Part shown: in pieces, positions 16,541-25,272 of the stretch | Numbering within the stretch: position 1 is the stretch's first letter | Layout: every line of letters starts with the position of its first letter | From: Streptomyces sp. ISL-1 | Lineage (GTDB): Bacteria; Actinomycetota; Actinomycetes; Streptomycetales; Streptomycetaceae | NCBI RefSeq assembly: GCF_018614585.1 | Contig: NZ_JAGGOI010000054.1 | Coordinates: 34,569 to 98,568 of the forward strand | Reading direction: 5' to 3' | Length of the DNA: 64,000 nucleotides | Program-made: the position numbers and the translations under genes | Notes under the pieces: model-generated | The model's database searches: none | Told to the model about the DNA's origin: nothing | The model's input: only the letters and a program-made list of their open reading frames with translations

Positions 16541-18337
16541 TCAGCCGCGGTAGATCGCCTCGATCTCGTCGGCGAAGTCCTTCGCCACCACATTGCGCTT
16601 CAGCTTCAGCGACGGCGTGATGTGTCCCGCCTCTTCAGTGAACTGGGAGTCAAGGATCCTGAACTTCCGCACCGACTCCGCCTTGGAGACAGCCGCGTTG
16701 CCCTCATCCACCGCCTGCTGGACCTCCGCGAGCAGATCCACGTCGTCGCGCAGCGAGGCCGCGGTCGAACCGGCCGGCTTTCCGTGGTCCGAGACCCAAC
16801 GCCCCAGGAATTCCTCGTCGATGGTGACCAGCGCGCCCACGAACGGCCGTCCGTCGCCCACCACCATGCACTCCGCGACCAGCGCGTGTGCGCGGATGCG
16901 GTCCTCGATCACCGCGGGAGCGACGTTCTTGCCGCCCGCGGTGACCAGGATCTCCTTCTTGCGGCCCGTGATCGCGAGGTATCCGTCCTCGTCCAGCGTG
17001 CCGATGTCACCCGTGTGGAACCAGCCGTCGGCCAGCGCCTCCGTGGTCGCCGCCTCGTTGTTCCAGTAGCCCTGGAAGAGATGCTCGCCGTGCAGCAGCA
17101 CCTCGCCGTCGTCCGCGATCCGCACCACCGAGCCCGGCAGCGGCTGACCGACCGTGCCGATCTTCTGCCGGTCCCACGGGTTGAACGCGGTCGCCGCGCA
17201 CGACTCGGTGAGGCCGTAGCCCTCCAGCACCGTGAAGCCGATGCCGCGGAAGAAGTGCCCGAGCCGCTCGCCCAGCGGCGCGCCGCCGGAGACCGCGTAC
17301 TCACCGCGCCCGCCCAGCACCGCACGCAGCTTGCTGTAGACGAGCCTGTCGAAGACCTTGTGCTTGAACTTCAGACCGATCGAGGGCCCCTCGGGGGTGC
17401 CCAGCGCGCAGCTGTAGGTGATCGCCGTCTGCGCGGCCTTGTCGAAGATCTTGCCCTTGCCGTCCGCCTGCGCCTTGGCGCGCGCGGAGTTGTAGACCTT
17501 CTCGAAGACACGCGGCACACCGAGGATCAGCGTCGGCCGGAAGGAGGCGAGCTCGTCGGTGAGGTTCTTGATGTCCGGTACACAACCGAGCTTGATCGGC
17601 GCCATCACGGCCGCGAGCTCGACCATGCGACCGAAGACATGCGCGGTCGGCAGGAAGAGCAGCACCGAGCTCTCGCCGGTACGGAAGAGGGGCTTGAGGC
17701 GCTCGACCAGGTTGCCGATCTCCGCGAAGAAGGCGCGGTGGGTGAGCACACAGCCCTTGGGGCGGCCGGTGGTCCCGGACGTGTAGACGATGGTCGCCGG
17801 GTCATCCGCCCGGGAGCTCCCGCTGCGCTCGTCGAGCAGCGAGTCGGTGATCTCGGCGCCGGCGGCGGTCAGTTGCTCGATCGCGCCCCGCTCGATCTGC
17901 CAGCTGTGGCGCAGGCTGGGCAGCCGGTCGCGTACGGACTCGACGGCGGCGGTGTGCGCCTCGCCCTCGACGATCACCGCGACCGCGCCGGAGTCACCGA
18001 GTATCCACTGGACCTGCTCGGGGGAGCTGGTTTCGTACACCGGCACGGTGACCGCGCCCGCGCTCCAGATCGCGAAGTCCAGTTGCACCCACTCGTACCG
18101 GGTGCGAGACATCAGGGCGACCCGGTCGCCGGGCTGAACGCCGGCGGCGATCAGGCCCTTGGCGGCGGCCCGCACCTCGGCGAGGAACTGGGTGGCTGTG
18201 ACGTCCGTCCAGACGCCGGCCACCTTTCTGCCCATCACTGCGACATCGGGATGCTGCGCGGCATTGCGGCGGATGAGATCCGTCAGGTTGCCGTCCGCGG
18301 GGACCTCGTACAGGGCCGGAAGGCTGAACTCGCGCAA
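16541..18337 (-). CDS. Long-chain fatty acid-CoA ligase (FadD15-like)
   Basis: A 598-residue ANL-superfamily enzyme activating fatty acids through an acyl-adenylate. The AMP-binding P-loop VYTSGTTGRPKGCVLTH lies near residue 180, VLEGYGLTESCAATAFN near 380 and the TGDIGTLDEDGYLAITGRKK hinge near 440; the C-terminal catalytic Lys is in PSLKLKRN. The family is the long-chain AMP-forming group, annotated fadD15 in mycobacteria at a matching locus. It is divergent from the metallophosphoesterase gene, with 280 bases between them, and convergent with cholesterol oxidase. Confidence 0.93.
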   Translation of the reverse strand: MREFSLPALYEVPADGNLTDLIRRNAAQHPDVAVMGRKVAGVWTDVTATQFLAEVRAAAKGLIAAGVQPGDRVALMSRTRYEWVQLDFAIWSAGAVTVPVYETSSPEQVQWILGDSGAVAVIVEGEAHTAAVESVRDRLPSLRHSWQIERGAIEQLTAAGAEITDSLLDERSGSSRADDPATIVYTSGTTGRPKGCVLTHRAFFAEIGNLVERLKPLFRTGESSVLLFLPTAHVFGRMVELAAVMAPIKLGCVPDIKNLTDELASFRPTLILGVPRVFEKVYNSARAKAQADGKGKIFDKAAQTAITYSCALGTPEGPSIGLKFKHKVFDRLVYSKLRAVLGGRGEYAVSGGAPLGERLGHFFRGIGFTVLEGYGLTESCAATAFNPWDRQKIGTVGQPLPGSVVRIADDGEVLLHGEHLFQGYWNNEAATTEALADGWFHTGDIGTLDEDGYLAITGRKKEILVTAGGKNVAPAVIEDRIRAHALVAECMVVGDGRPFVGALVTIDEEFLGRWVSDHGKPAGSTAASLRDDVDLLAEVQQAVDEGNAAVSKAESVRKFRILDSQFTEEAGHITPSLKLKRNVVAKDFADEIEAIYRG

Positions 18338-18617
18338 GACTGCTGCTCCTCATCGGGCGCCGGCGCCACGGCTCTGTGTGATGCACCGGCTGCGGTCCAA
18401 GATCGGGCAGGTGCTCAGTGGGGTGAGCACGACTGGACTGCCCGGACGTTACCCACCAGTACTCGGTTCCGGATAGGGGGTTCCGGCCAGATGTTCTCTC
18501 TGTCACACGTGTATGGCAGTGCTTCGCGCAGAGTAGTCCACACTCATGACGACTCGGAAGAACGGCTGGTCCGCCCCGCTCTACCGCGTCCCAAGCCGGA
18601 GTTTTAGGGTGATCACC

Positions 18618-19394
18618 ATGCGAGGCATGCGAGTCAACGTGGTCAGTGACGTGCACGGCAATGCCAAAGATCTCGCCAAGGCGGGGGACGGCGCGGACGC
18701 GCTCATCTGCCTCGGTGACCTCGTGCTCTTCCTCGACTACGCCGACCACTCGCGCGGCATCTTCCCCGACCTCTTCGGCGTCGAGAACGCCGATCTGATC
18801 GTGGAACTGCGCACCGCCCGCCGCTACGACGCGGCCCGCGAGCTGGGGCAACGACTCTGGGCAGAGCTGGAGATGGACCGGGAGTCCGCCATCGAGTCGG
18901 CCGTACGCCGCCAGTACGCCGAGCTGTTCGCGGCCTTCCCCAACCCGACGTACGCCACATACGGCAATGTCGACATGCCGACCCTCTGGTCGGAGTATGC
19001 GCGACCGGGCACCACCGTTCTCGACGGCGAGCGCACCGAGATCGGCGGCCTCGTCTTCGGCTTCGTCGGCGGTGGGTTGCGCACGCCGATGCGCACTCCG
19101 TACGAGATCTCCGACGAGGAGTTCGCCGCAAAGGTCGAGGCGCTCGGGGAGGTCGACGTGCTCTGCTCGCACATCCCGCCGGAGGTCCCCGAGCTGACGT
19201 ACGACACGGTCGCGCGCCGCTTCGAGCGCGGCAGCCGCGCCCTGCTCGAAGCCATCCGCCGCACCCGGCCCCGGTACGCCCTCTTCGGCCATGTCCACCA
19301 GCCGCTCACCCGCCGGATGCGCGTCGGCGCGACGGAGTGCGTGAACGTCGGGCATTTCGCCTCGACCGGTCGGCCCTGGACCCTGGAGTGGTGA
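18618..19394 (+). CDS. Calcineurin-like metallophosphoesterase
   Basis: A 258-residue cytoplasmic hydrolase with all metal-binding signatures in order: SDVHGN near residue 10, CLGDLV near 30, YGNVD near 115, CSHIPPEVPE near 175 and FGHVHQP near 225. The substrate is unknown. The frame stays open upstream, but ATG 18618 sits behind AGGGTGATCACC and gives the usual short lead-in to the first metal motif. It heads a same-direction series with the SRPBCC gene, the ArsA-like ATPase, the DUF5304 gene and glkA. Confidence 0.86.
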   Translation: MRGMRVNVVSDVHGNAKDLAKAGDGADALICLGDLVLFLDYADHSRGIFPDLFGVENADLIVELRTARRYDAARELGQRLWAELEMDRESAIESAVRRQYAELFAAFPNPTYATYGNVDMPTLWSEYARPGTTVLDGERTEIGGLVFGFVGGGLRTPMRTPYEISDEEFAAKVEALGEVDVLCSHIPPEVPELTYDTVARRFERGSRALLEAIRRTRPRYALFGHVHQPLTRRMRVGATECVNVGHFASTGRPWTLEW

Positions 19395-19464
19395 CCAGCC
19401 GGGTCGCGATAGCCTGCACCCCACACCACCCCCGGTTCGTACCGCACTGTGAGGAGCCGCAGCG

Positions 19465-19914
19465 ATGGCGGAACACACCAGCTCGAGCATCACGATCGAG
19501 GCGGCGCCGGCCGACGTGATGGGCGTGATCTCCGACTTCGCCCGTTACCCCGAGTGGACCGGCGAGGTGAAGGAGGCCAAGGTGCTCGCCACCGACGCCA
19601 AGGGCCGCGCCGAGCAGGTCCGGCTGGTGCTCGACGCCGGCGCGATCAAGGACGACCACACCCTCGCGTACACCTGGAACGGCGAGAACGAGGTCAGCTG
19701 GACGCTGGTGAAGTCCCAGATGCTGCGCGCGATCGACGGTTCGTACACCCTTGCCGCGGTCGGCGGCGGCGACCGCACCGAGGTCACCTACCAGCTCACC
19801 GTAGACGTCAAGATCCCCATGCTCGGCATGATCAAGCGCAAGGCCGAGAAGGTCATCATCGACCGCGCCCTGGCCGGTCTGAAGAAGCGCGTCGAGAGCG
19901 GGCCCGCCGTCTGA
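19465..19914 (+). CDS. SRPBCC (START-like) family protein
   Basis: A 149-residue protein with the helix-grip lipid-pocket pattern: SSITIEAAPADVMGVISDFARYPEW at the start (shown only in outline), a beta-sheet core and a long C-terminal helix. Such proteins bind hydrophobic ligands or act as cyclases or aromatases. This one has no neighbouring polyketide genes, so a biosynthetic role is not supported. A TGAGGAG site precedes ATG 19465. The stop overlaps the next ATG (TGATG), so it is coupled to the ATPase-like gene. Confidence 0.85.
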   Translation: MAEHTSSSITIEAAPADVMGVISDFARYPEWTGEVKEAKVLATDAKGRAEQVRLVLDAGAIKDDHTLAYTWNGENEVSWTLVKSQMLRAIDGSYTLAAVGGGDRTEVTYQLTVDVKIPMLGMIKRKAEKVIIDRALAGLKKRVESGPAV

Positions 19915-21137
19915 TGCGCACGGTCCTCGTCACCGGCCTCGGCGGCGCGGGCCGGACCACCGTCGCCGCTGCCACCGCGCTCGCCGCGGCCCGGCGCGGC
20001 AGCCGCGCCCTGTTCCTCTCCGCCGAGCCGGGCGACGTGTTCGCCGCGCCCGTCACCGGCCGCCCCGACGAACCGGACAGGATCACGGACGGCCTGTGGG
20101 CCGCCCGCATCGACTCCGGCGCCGACTTCCGCGCCGAGTTCCTCGCGCTCCAGGAGCGCGGCGCCGCCGGGCTCGATCTGCTGGGCGCGGCGCGGCTCGA
20201 GGACGAGGAACTGACCGAGCTCCCCGGCAGCGAGCAGTTCGCCCTGCTGGGCGCGCTGAAGTCCGCCGCGGGCGACTGGGACGTCGTCGTCCTGGACATG
20301 CCCCCGCTGCGCGAGACCATCGCCCTGCTCGCCCTGCCCGAACAGCTGCGCCGCTATCTGCGCCGCCTGCTTCCGGCGGAACGGCAGGCCGCCCGGGCGC
20401 TGCGCCCGATGCTCGCTCAGCTCGCCGGTGTGCCGATGCCCGCGCAGTGGCTGTACGAGACCACGGCCCGCTGGGACAGCGAACTGGCAGGCGTCCAGGC
20501 CATGATCGAATCCTCCGGCACGACCCTGCGGGTGGTCGCCGAGCCGGGCCCCGCGGCCGCCGACGCCCTGCGCACCGCCCGCGCGGGGCTCGCGCTGTAC
20601 GGACTGCCGGTCGAGACCCTCGTACCGAACCGGATCCTGCCGCGGGACTCTGCCGACTGCTGGCTCGCGACCCTCTACGCACAGCAGGAGAAGTGCCTTA
20701 CTGACTGGTACGGGGAGTGGACGCCCAAAAGCTCGCTCCGCGAGGTGCCCCACCTCGGCCGGGACCCGCGCGGCCTCGACGACCTCGCCCTCCTCGATAC
20801 CGGCGACGGGCTCGCCGAAGAAGCCGACAAAGCCGGCGAGGCCGCCGCACCGCACCGGGACCGCGGCGAGCGACGCGACGACCCATGGCGGGTCGCGGAG
20901 GGGCACGGCTCCGACAGCGTCTTCGTCTGGGAGCTTCCGCTGCCCGGCGCCGTCAAGGAGGAGCTCGCACTCGTCCGCCGAGGGGATGAACTCCTCGTCA
21001 CCGCCGGAGCGTTCCGCAGGATCGTGCCGCTGCCCTCCGCGCTGCGCCGCTGCACGGTGGCGGGCGCGGGACTCACGGACGGCATGCTGCGGGTCCGCTT
21101 CCAGCCGGACCCCGAGCTGTGGCCGCGGGCCCGCTGA
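19914..21137 (+). CDS. ArsA/GET3-like P-loop protein with altered Walker A
   Basis: A 407-residue protein resembling the anion-transporting ATPase ArsA. It opens with TGLGGAGRTTVAAATA, where the deviant Walker A would be KGGxGKT; both signature lysines are missing (Leu and Arg in their places). DVVVLDMPPLRETIALL corresponds to the Walker B/switch II region, and a small beta-rich C-terminal domain resembles the HSP20-like cap of actinobacterial ArsA proteins. ATP hydrolysis is doubtful; nucleotide binding may persist. It overlaps the SRPBCC gene by one base (TGATG). The ATG gives the P-loop at residue 6, as expected. Confidence 0.8.
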   Translation: MRTVLVTGLGGAGRTTVAAATALAAARRGSRALFLSAEPGDVFAAPVTGRPDEPDRITDGLWAARIDSGADFRAEFLALQERGAAGLDLLGAARLEDEELTELPGSEQFALLGALKSAAGDWDVVVLDMPPLRETIALLALPEQLRRYLRRLLPAERQAARALRPMLAQLAGVPMPAQWLYETTARWDSELAGVQAMIESSGTTLRVVAEPGPAAADALRTARAGLALYGLPVETLVPNRILPRDSADCWLATLYAQQEKCLTDWYGEWTPKSSLREVPHLGRDPRGLDDLALLDTGDGLAEEADKAGEAAAPHRDRGERRDDPWRVAEGHGSDSVFVWELPLPGAVKEELALVRRGDELLVTAGAFRRIVPLPSALRRCTVAGAGLTDGMLRVRFQPDPELWPRAR

Positions 21138-21214
21138 ACGCGCCGCCTCCATTCGGGTACCGTCGAGCGTACGAAGCCTCCATTCCTCCGCCAGTTCTTC
21201 CGCAGGAGTACGCC

Positions 21215-21655
21215 ATGAGCGATGCCACCGAGCGTCCCTCCGTCGACGACGACGCCTGGGCCAAGGCGTGTGCCGAGGATCTGGAGGCGGAGCGGGCCCG
21301 CCGCCGCGCGCAGTACGGAACGCCGCCCGGCTCGGCAGGTGAGGAGCTGCGCAAGCTCCTCGACGCGGTCGCCGAGAAGGTCTCCTCGTTCCAGACGTCG
21401 CTGCCGGGCATGGCCGCGCAGAACACCGTGCAGCAGCTGGTCAACCAGGCGAAGGCCGCCGTCGAGCCGGTCATCGAGCGCAACCCGGAGGTCTTCGACC
21501 ACCTCACGGCGGCGGGCGGCGAGCTGCTCGCCGCGTATCGATCAGCCGTCGAGGGCCATGAGCGACGCTGGACCCAGCGGTCCACCGCCCCCAAGGACGA
21601 CCAGGACCCGCGTGACGACGGCCCCGGGGCGAGCGAGCACATCGACCTGGACTGA
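21215..21655 (+). CDS. DUF5304 protein upstream of glucokinase (SCO2127-like)
   Basis: A 146-residue acidic protein beginning MSDATERPSVDDDAWAKAC and ending in a charged tail; no membrane segment or catalytic motif is seen. By position it matches the gene upstream of glkA in S. coelicolor (SCO2127), reported to influence glucose uptake and glucokinase level. That function is taken from the orthologue, not read from the sequence. CAGGAG lies seven bases before ATG 21215. There are 66 bases to glkA in the same direction. Confidence 0.78.
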   Translation: MSDATERPSVDDDAWAKACAEDLEAERARRRAQYGTPPGSAGEELRKLLDAVAEKVSSFQTSLPGMAAQNTVQQLVNQAKAAVEPVIERNPEVFDHLTAAGGELLAAYRSAVEGHERRWTQRSTAPKDDQDPRDDGPGASEHIDLD

Positions 21656-21721
21656 CCAGGGCGTGCCCCTCCCTCGGGTACGGTTGGCGGTAGCGGGGCT
21701 CGACCGAAAACTGAGGGACAC

Positions 21722-22663
21722 ATGGGACTCACCATCGGCGTCGACATCGGCGGCACGAAGATCGCGGCGGGCGTGGTCGACGAAGAGGGCACCATCCTCG
21801 AAACGCACAAGGTGCCCACCCCGTCGACCGCTCAGGGCATCGTCGACGCGATCTGCTCGGCTGTCGCCGGAGCCGGCGAGGGGCACCAGATCGAGGCGGT
21901 CGGCATCGGCGCAGCCGGATACGTCGACGACAAGCGTGCCACCGTGCTGTTCGCGCCGAACATCGACTGGCGCCACGAGCCGCTGAAGGACAAGGTCGAG
22001 CAGCGCGTCGGCCTTCCGGTGGTCGTCGAGAACGACGCGAACGCGGCGGCCTGGGGCGAGTACCGCTTCGGTGCCGGCCAGGGCCACGAGGACGTCATCT
22101 GCATCACCCTCGGCACCGGGCTCGGCGGCGGCATCATCATCGGCAACAAGCTGCGCCGCGGACGCTTCGGCGTTGCGGCGGAGTTCGGCCACATCCGGGT
22201 CGTCCCGGACGGTCTCCTGTGCGGCTGCGGCAGCCAGGGCTGCTGGGAGCAGTACGCCTCCGGGCGCGCTCTGGTGCGCTACGGCAAGCAGCGCGCCAAC
22301 GCCACCCCGGAGAACGCCGAGATCCTGCTCGGCCTCGGCGACGGCACGGTCGAGGGCATCGAGGGCAGGCACATCAGCGAGGCGGCGCGGCAGGGTGACC
22401 CGGTTGCCGTCGACTCGTACCGCGAACTGGCCCGCTGGGTGGGTGCGGGCCTGGCCGACCTGGCCTCGCTCTTCGACCCGTCCGCGTTCATCGTCGGCGG
22501 CGGCCTCTCCGACGAGGGGGAGCTGGTGCTCGACCCGATCCGCAAGTCCTTCCGCCGCTGGCTGATCGGCGGGCGTTGGCGTCCGCATGCCCAGGTGGTG
22601 GCCGCGCAACTGGGCGGCAGGGCGGGCCTGGTGGGCGCGGCGGACCTGGCCCGGCAGGGCTGA
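21722..22663 (+). CDS. glkA: Glucokinase, ROK family
   Basis: A 313-residue cytoplasmic enzyme phosphorylating glucose with ATP, central to glycolytic entry and carbon catabolite repression in Streptomyces. The phosphate-binding DIGGTKIAAGVVD is at the N-terminus, the catalytic Asp lies in VVENDANAAAWGEY, and the ROK zinc signature reads CGCGSQGCWEQYASG with GHIRV upstream supplying the His. CTGAGGGA precedes the ATG. The context behind the DUF5304 gene matches S. coelicolor glkA. A strong palindrome follows 65 bases after the stop. Confidence 0.96.
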   Translation: MGLTIGVDIGGTKIAAGVVDEEGTILETHKVPTPSTAQGIVDAICSAVAGAGEGHQIEAVGIGAAGYVDDKRATVLFAPNIDWRHEPLKDKVEQRVGLPVVVENDANAAAWGEYRFGAGQGHEDVICITLGTGLGGGIIIGNKLRRGRFGVAAEFGHIRVVPDGLLCGCGSQGCWEQYASGRALVRYGKQRANATPENAEILLGLGDGTVEGIEGRHISEAARQGDPVAVDSYRELARWVGAGLADLASLFDPSAFIVGGGLSDEGELVLDPIRKSFRRWLIGGRWRPHAQVVAAQLGGRAGLVGAADLARQG

Positions 22664-22728
22664 GATCTTCGTCCTCGATTGCCGGACGGGCTTGATTTTC
22701 GGCACCCCGGACGCGCTGAGCGTTCGCC

Positions 22729-22773
22729 CTCAATGGCCGGACGGGCTGAAGTTCAGCCCGTCCGGCCATTGAG
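22729..22773. terminator. Terminator palindrome, copy 2 of the dispersed family
   Basis: Arms CTCAATGGCCGGACGGGCTG plus AA and their exact complement give a 22-bp stem around one central base. A half copy (GATTGCCGGACGGGCTTGA) precedes it at about 22677-22695, and a TCCCCC/GGGGGTC G/C element follows at 22778-22812. Confidence 0.85.
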
Positions 22774-22864
22774 GACTGGGGGTCCCCCTACGCCCGCCAG
22801 GGCGTAGGGGGCGGGCCCGGGGCGGAGCCCCGGAAACGCGCCGCACCCGCGTATCTTGCTGCGC

Positions 22865-23626
22865 ATGGCGATCACCGCACTGCCAAACTCCCGCACCGAG
22901 CCGGACGGTTCGGCCGTGATCCGGGTGCTCAGCTACAACATCCGCTCCATGCGCGACGACGAGGACGCCCTGGTGCGGGTGATCCGCGCGTGCCGGCCCG
23001 ACCTGGTGTTCATCCAGGAGGCCCCGCGCTTCTTCCGCTGGCGCAAGCACGCGGCACGGCTGGCCGCCAGGAGCGAGCTGGTGGTGCTGACCGGCGGAGC
23101 CACCGCCGCCGGGCCGCTGCTGCTCTGCTCGCTGCGCGCGACCGTGGAGCGCACGGAGGACGTGCTGCTGCCCCTCACCCCTGGCCAGCACCGGCGCGGC
23201 TTCGCCACGGCCGTCGTGCGGATCGGGGGCGCCCGGATCGGGCTGCTCAGCTGCCATCTGAGCCTGCAGAGCGACGAGCGCTATGCGCAGGCCGGGATGC
23301 TGCTGGACCGGCTGAAGGCGATGGACGTGCCGTACGCGATCGCGGCGGGCGACCTGAACGAGCGGCCCAGCGGCCGGAGCTTCGGCAGGCTCGCGGGGGA
23401 GCTGCAGGACGGCTGGGCCGTCGCGCCCTGGGGTGGCGAGCACACCTCGACACCGGACGACCCGCACCAGCGGATCGACGCGATTTTCGCCACCCCGGGA
23501 GTGGAAGTGCTGGGCTGCGGGGTGCCGTTGACCCTGCCGGGGATCACCCGGGCCGATCTGCGCGCCGCGACGGACCACCTGCCGGTGCTGGCGGCGCTAC
23601 GCGTCCCCGCCGCATCGTCCCACTGA
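22865..23626 (+). CDS. Endonuclease/exonuclease/phosphatase family protein
   Basis: A 253-residue protein with the EEP fold: SYNIRSMRDDE (metal-binding Asn), FIQEAPRFFRW (Glu), SCHLSLQ (catalytic His), AAGDLNERPSG (Asp and Asn) and ATDHLPVLAAL (Asp-His). It has no signal peptide, so it should act in the cytoplasm on nucleic acids or phosphate esters; the substrate is not known. ATG 22865 is chosen, but a TTG nine bases earlier is possible, and neither has a good ribosome site. Confidence 0.82.
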   Translation: MAITALPNSRTEPDGSAVIRVLSYNIRSMRDDEDALVRVIRACRPDLVFIQEAPRFFRWRKHAARLAARSELVVLTGGATAAGPLLLCSLRATVERTEDVLLPLTPGQHRRGFATAVVRIGGARIGLLSCHLSLQSDERYAQAGMLLDRLKAMDVPYAIAAGDLNERPSGRSFGRLAGELQDGWAVAPWGGEHTSTPDDPHQRIDAIFATPGVEVLGCGVPLTLPGITRADLRAATDHLPVLAALRVPAASSH

Positions 23627-23728
23627 CCGGGCGCCGACTGAGCCGCGTCCCGCTGCCGCAGGCGGCCGCGGACGGCTCAAGCCCGCGAGGCGACCCGGCG
23701 CCGAGCGGCGCGGGGGCGGCGTCGGGAA

Positions 23729-24352
23729 TCAGACCACCGCGCCGCGGCCGGGGTCGTCGTCGTCCTCGTCGTCGCCGTGCGACATCCGGGCCACCAGCGT
23801 GCCGAAGCCGCCGAGGAAGCCGCCGACGCAGAGCGTCGTCAGCCACCACGTCATGTTCCACTGCAGCAGCACCGCGACCAGCATCAGCACCGGCCCGCCG
23901 ACCACCGCCAGCCAGGCGAACTTGGCCGTGACGTCGGCCTCCGGCAGCGGCGGCGGCTCCGGCGGTACGAAGTGGCCCTCGTCGCTCTCGTCGCCCTCGT
24001 TGAGGTCGTCGTCCTTCTCCTCGGTCACCGCGTAGTCGCGCGGGCCACCGACCCCGGGCGCGAACGTGATCGAGCTGCCCAGCAGTGCGGGCTTGTCAGC
24101 GTCAGGTACCGCCTCAGGTCCCGCGCCAGGCCCGGCATCGGGATCCGGATCGGGCTCGCCGTCCGCCGCCCTGTCGTCCCTCGGCGTCTTGTTCAGATCA
24201 CCGTCGAGCAGAGCGAGGTCCTCCACCGACTTGAACGGCTTGGCACCCGGCGGGTCGGCCGGCTCCTCGCCGTACCCCTCGACGATGGCCGCCCAGACGG
24301 CCTCCTCGTCGATCGGCTGCGGCTCGCGGTCCGCATCGTGCTGTTCAGCCAC
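23729..24352 (-). CDS. Membrane protein of unknown function with acidic N-terminal half
   Basis: A 207-residue protein. The first ~135 residues are acidic, proline-rich and probably disordered and cytoplasmic. Two hydrophobic segments follow, around AWLAVVGGPVLMLVAVLLQW and WLTTLCVGGFLGGFGTL, then a short Asp-rich tail (HGDDEDDDDPGRG). GTG 24352 overlaps the stop of the upstream esterase gene by 8 bases, so the two are translationally coupled. The open frame further upstream is shadow of the esterase. No named function can be supported. Confidence 0.75.
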   Translation of the reverse strand: MAEQHDADREPQPIDEEAVWAAIVEGYGEEPADPPGAKPFKSVEDLALLDGDLNKTPRDDRAADGEPDPDPDAGPGAGPEAVPDADKPALLGSSITFAPGVGGPRDYAVTEEKDDDLNEGDESDEGHFVPPEPPPLPEADVTAKFAWLAVVGGPVLMLVAVLLQWNMTWWLTTLCVGGFLGGFGTLVARMSHGDDEDDDDPGRGAVV

Positions 24353-25124
24353 CGGTGGTGCTCCCCTTCTTCCCGATACTCGGAGCGAGGCGGCCGATGA
24401 ACGCGTAACTCTCCTCGAAAATCCGCTCCGCATCGTGGTCCAACGTCGCCACGTGGTAGCTCTGTTCCAGCAGGATTTCCGAGACGTCCGTGGAGGAGAC
24501 CCGGCTGAGGATCCGGGCCGAGTCGGCAGGCGGCACCACGTGGTCCTGCGGGCTGTGCAGCAGCACCATCGGCTGCGTGACCTGGGGCAGCTCGCCGTCG
24601 ACCAGCCGGAAGAAGTTCCGCAAGGAGTGCGCGGCGTGCAGCGGAACCCGGTCGTACCCGACTTCCTCCGAGCCCTCCTTGGCGATGTCGCTCGTCACCC
24701 CCTTCGTCGTGCGCACGAAGTGGCGCGCGACGGGCAGGGCGTACGCCGACAGGCCGTGGACCTTGTTCGCCGGGTTCACCACGACGATGCCGCTGACCGC
24801 GTCCCCGTGCTTCGCGGCGAGCCGCAGCGTCAGCGCCGCGCCCATCGAGAGCCCGAAGACGAAGACCCGGCTGCACCGTTCGACCAGCACGCGCAGCTCG
24901 CGGTCCACCTCTGCGTACCAGTCCTGCCAGCCGGTGACCTGCATGTCCTCCCAGCGCGTGCCGTGCCCGGGGAGCAGCGGCAGGGAGACGGTCAGCCCGC
25001 GCTCCGCCAGATACTCGGCCCAGGGGCGCAGCGACTGCGGGGAACCGGTGAATCCGTGACAGAGGAGGACGCCGACCTCGCCGCCTTCATGGCGGTACGG
25101 CTCGGCTCCAGGAAGGACCGGCAC
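24345..25124 (-). CDS. Alpha/beta hydrolase, carboxylesterase/monoacylglycerol-lipase type
   Basis: A 259-residue hydrolase. LLCHGFTGSP forms the oxyanion loop, the nucleophile is in FVFGLSMGAA, the acid in LHSPQDHVVPP and the catalytic His in SYHVATLDHDAE, all in the spacing of Est30-like carboxylesterases. It has no signal peptide. The substrate is probably a short or medium acyl ester. It is divergent from plsC with 148 bases between the starts and shares an 8-bp overlap with the membrane-protein gene downstream. Confidence 0.9.
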   Translation of the reverse strand: MPVLPGAEPYRHEGGEVGVLLCHGFTGSPQSLRPWAEYLAERGLTVSLPLLPGHGTRWEDMQVTGWQDWYAEVDRELRVLVERCSRVFVFGLSMGAALTLRLAAKHGDAVSGIVVVNPANKVHGLSAYALPVARHFVRTTKGVTSDIAKEGSEEVGYDRVPLHAAHSLRNFFRLVDGELPQVTQPMVLLHSPQDHVVPPADSARILSRVSSTDVSEILLEQSYHVATLDHDAERIFEESYAFIGRLAPSIGKKGSTTGG

Positions 25125-25272
25125 CTGGGTCTCCTGTTCGTGAGTGTCTGAAGGTGTACTTCACCGTACGCGACCGGACTGACACCGACCAGGTCCGTAG
25201 GCCCCCCGGCACAGGGATGACCGACACACCTCGGGATAAGGTCTGTTCGACAGCACACAGGAGGCACTCGAG

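Noticed and set aside
16622..18607. 661-codon plus-strand frame opposite the acyl-CoA synthetase
   Set aside because: Fully antisense to a clear ANL enzyme; composition typical of shadow frames.
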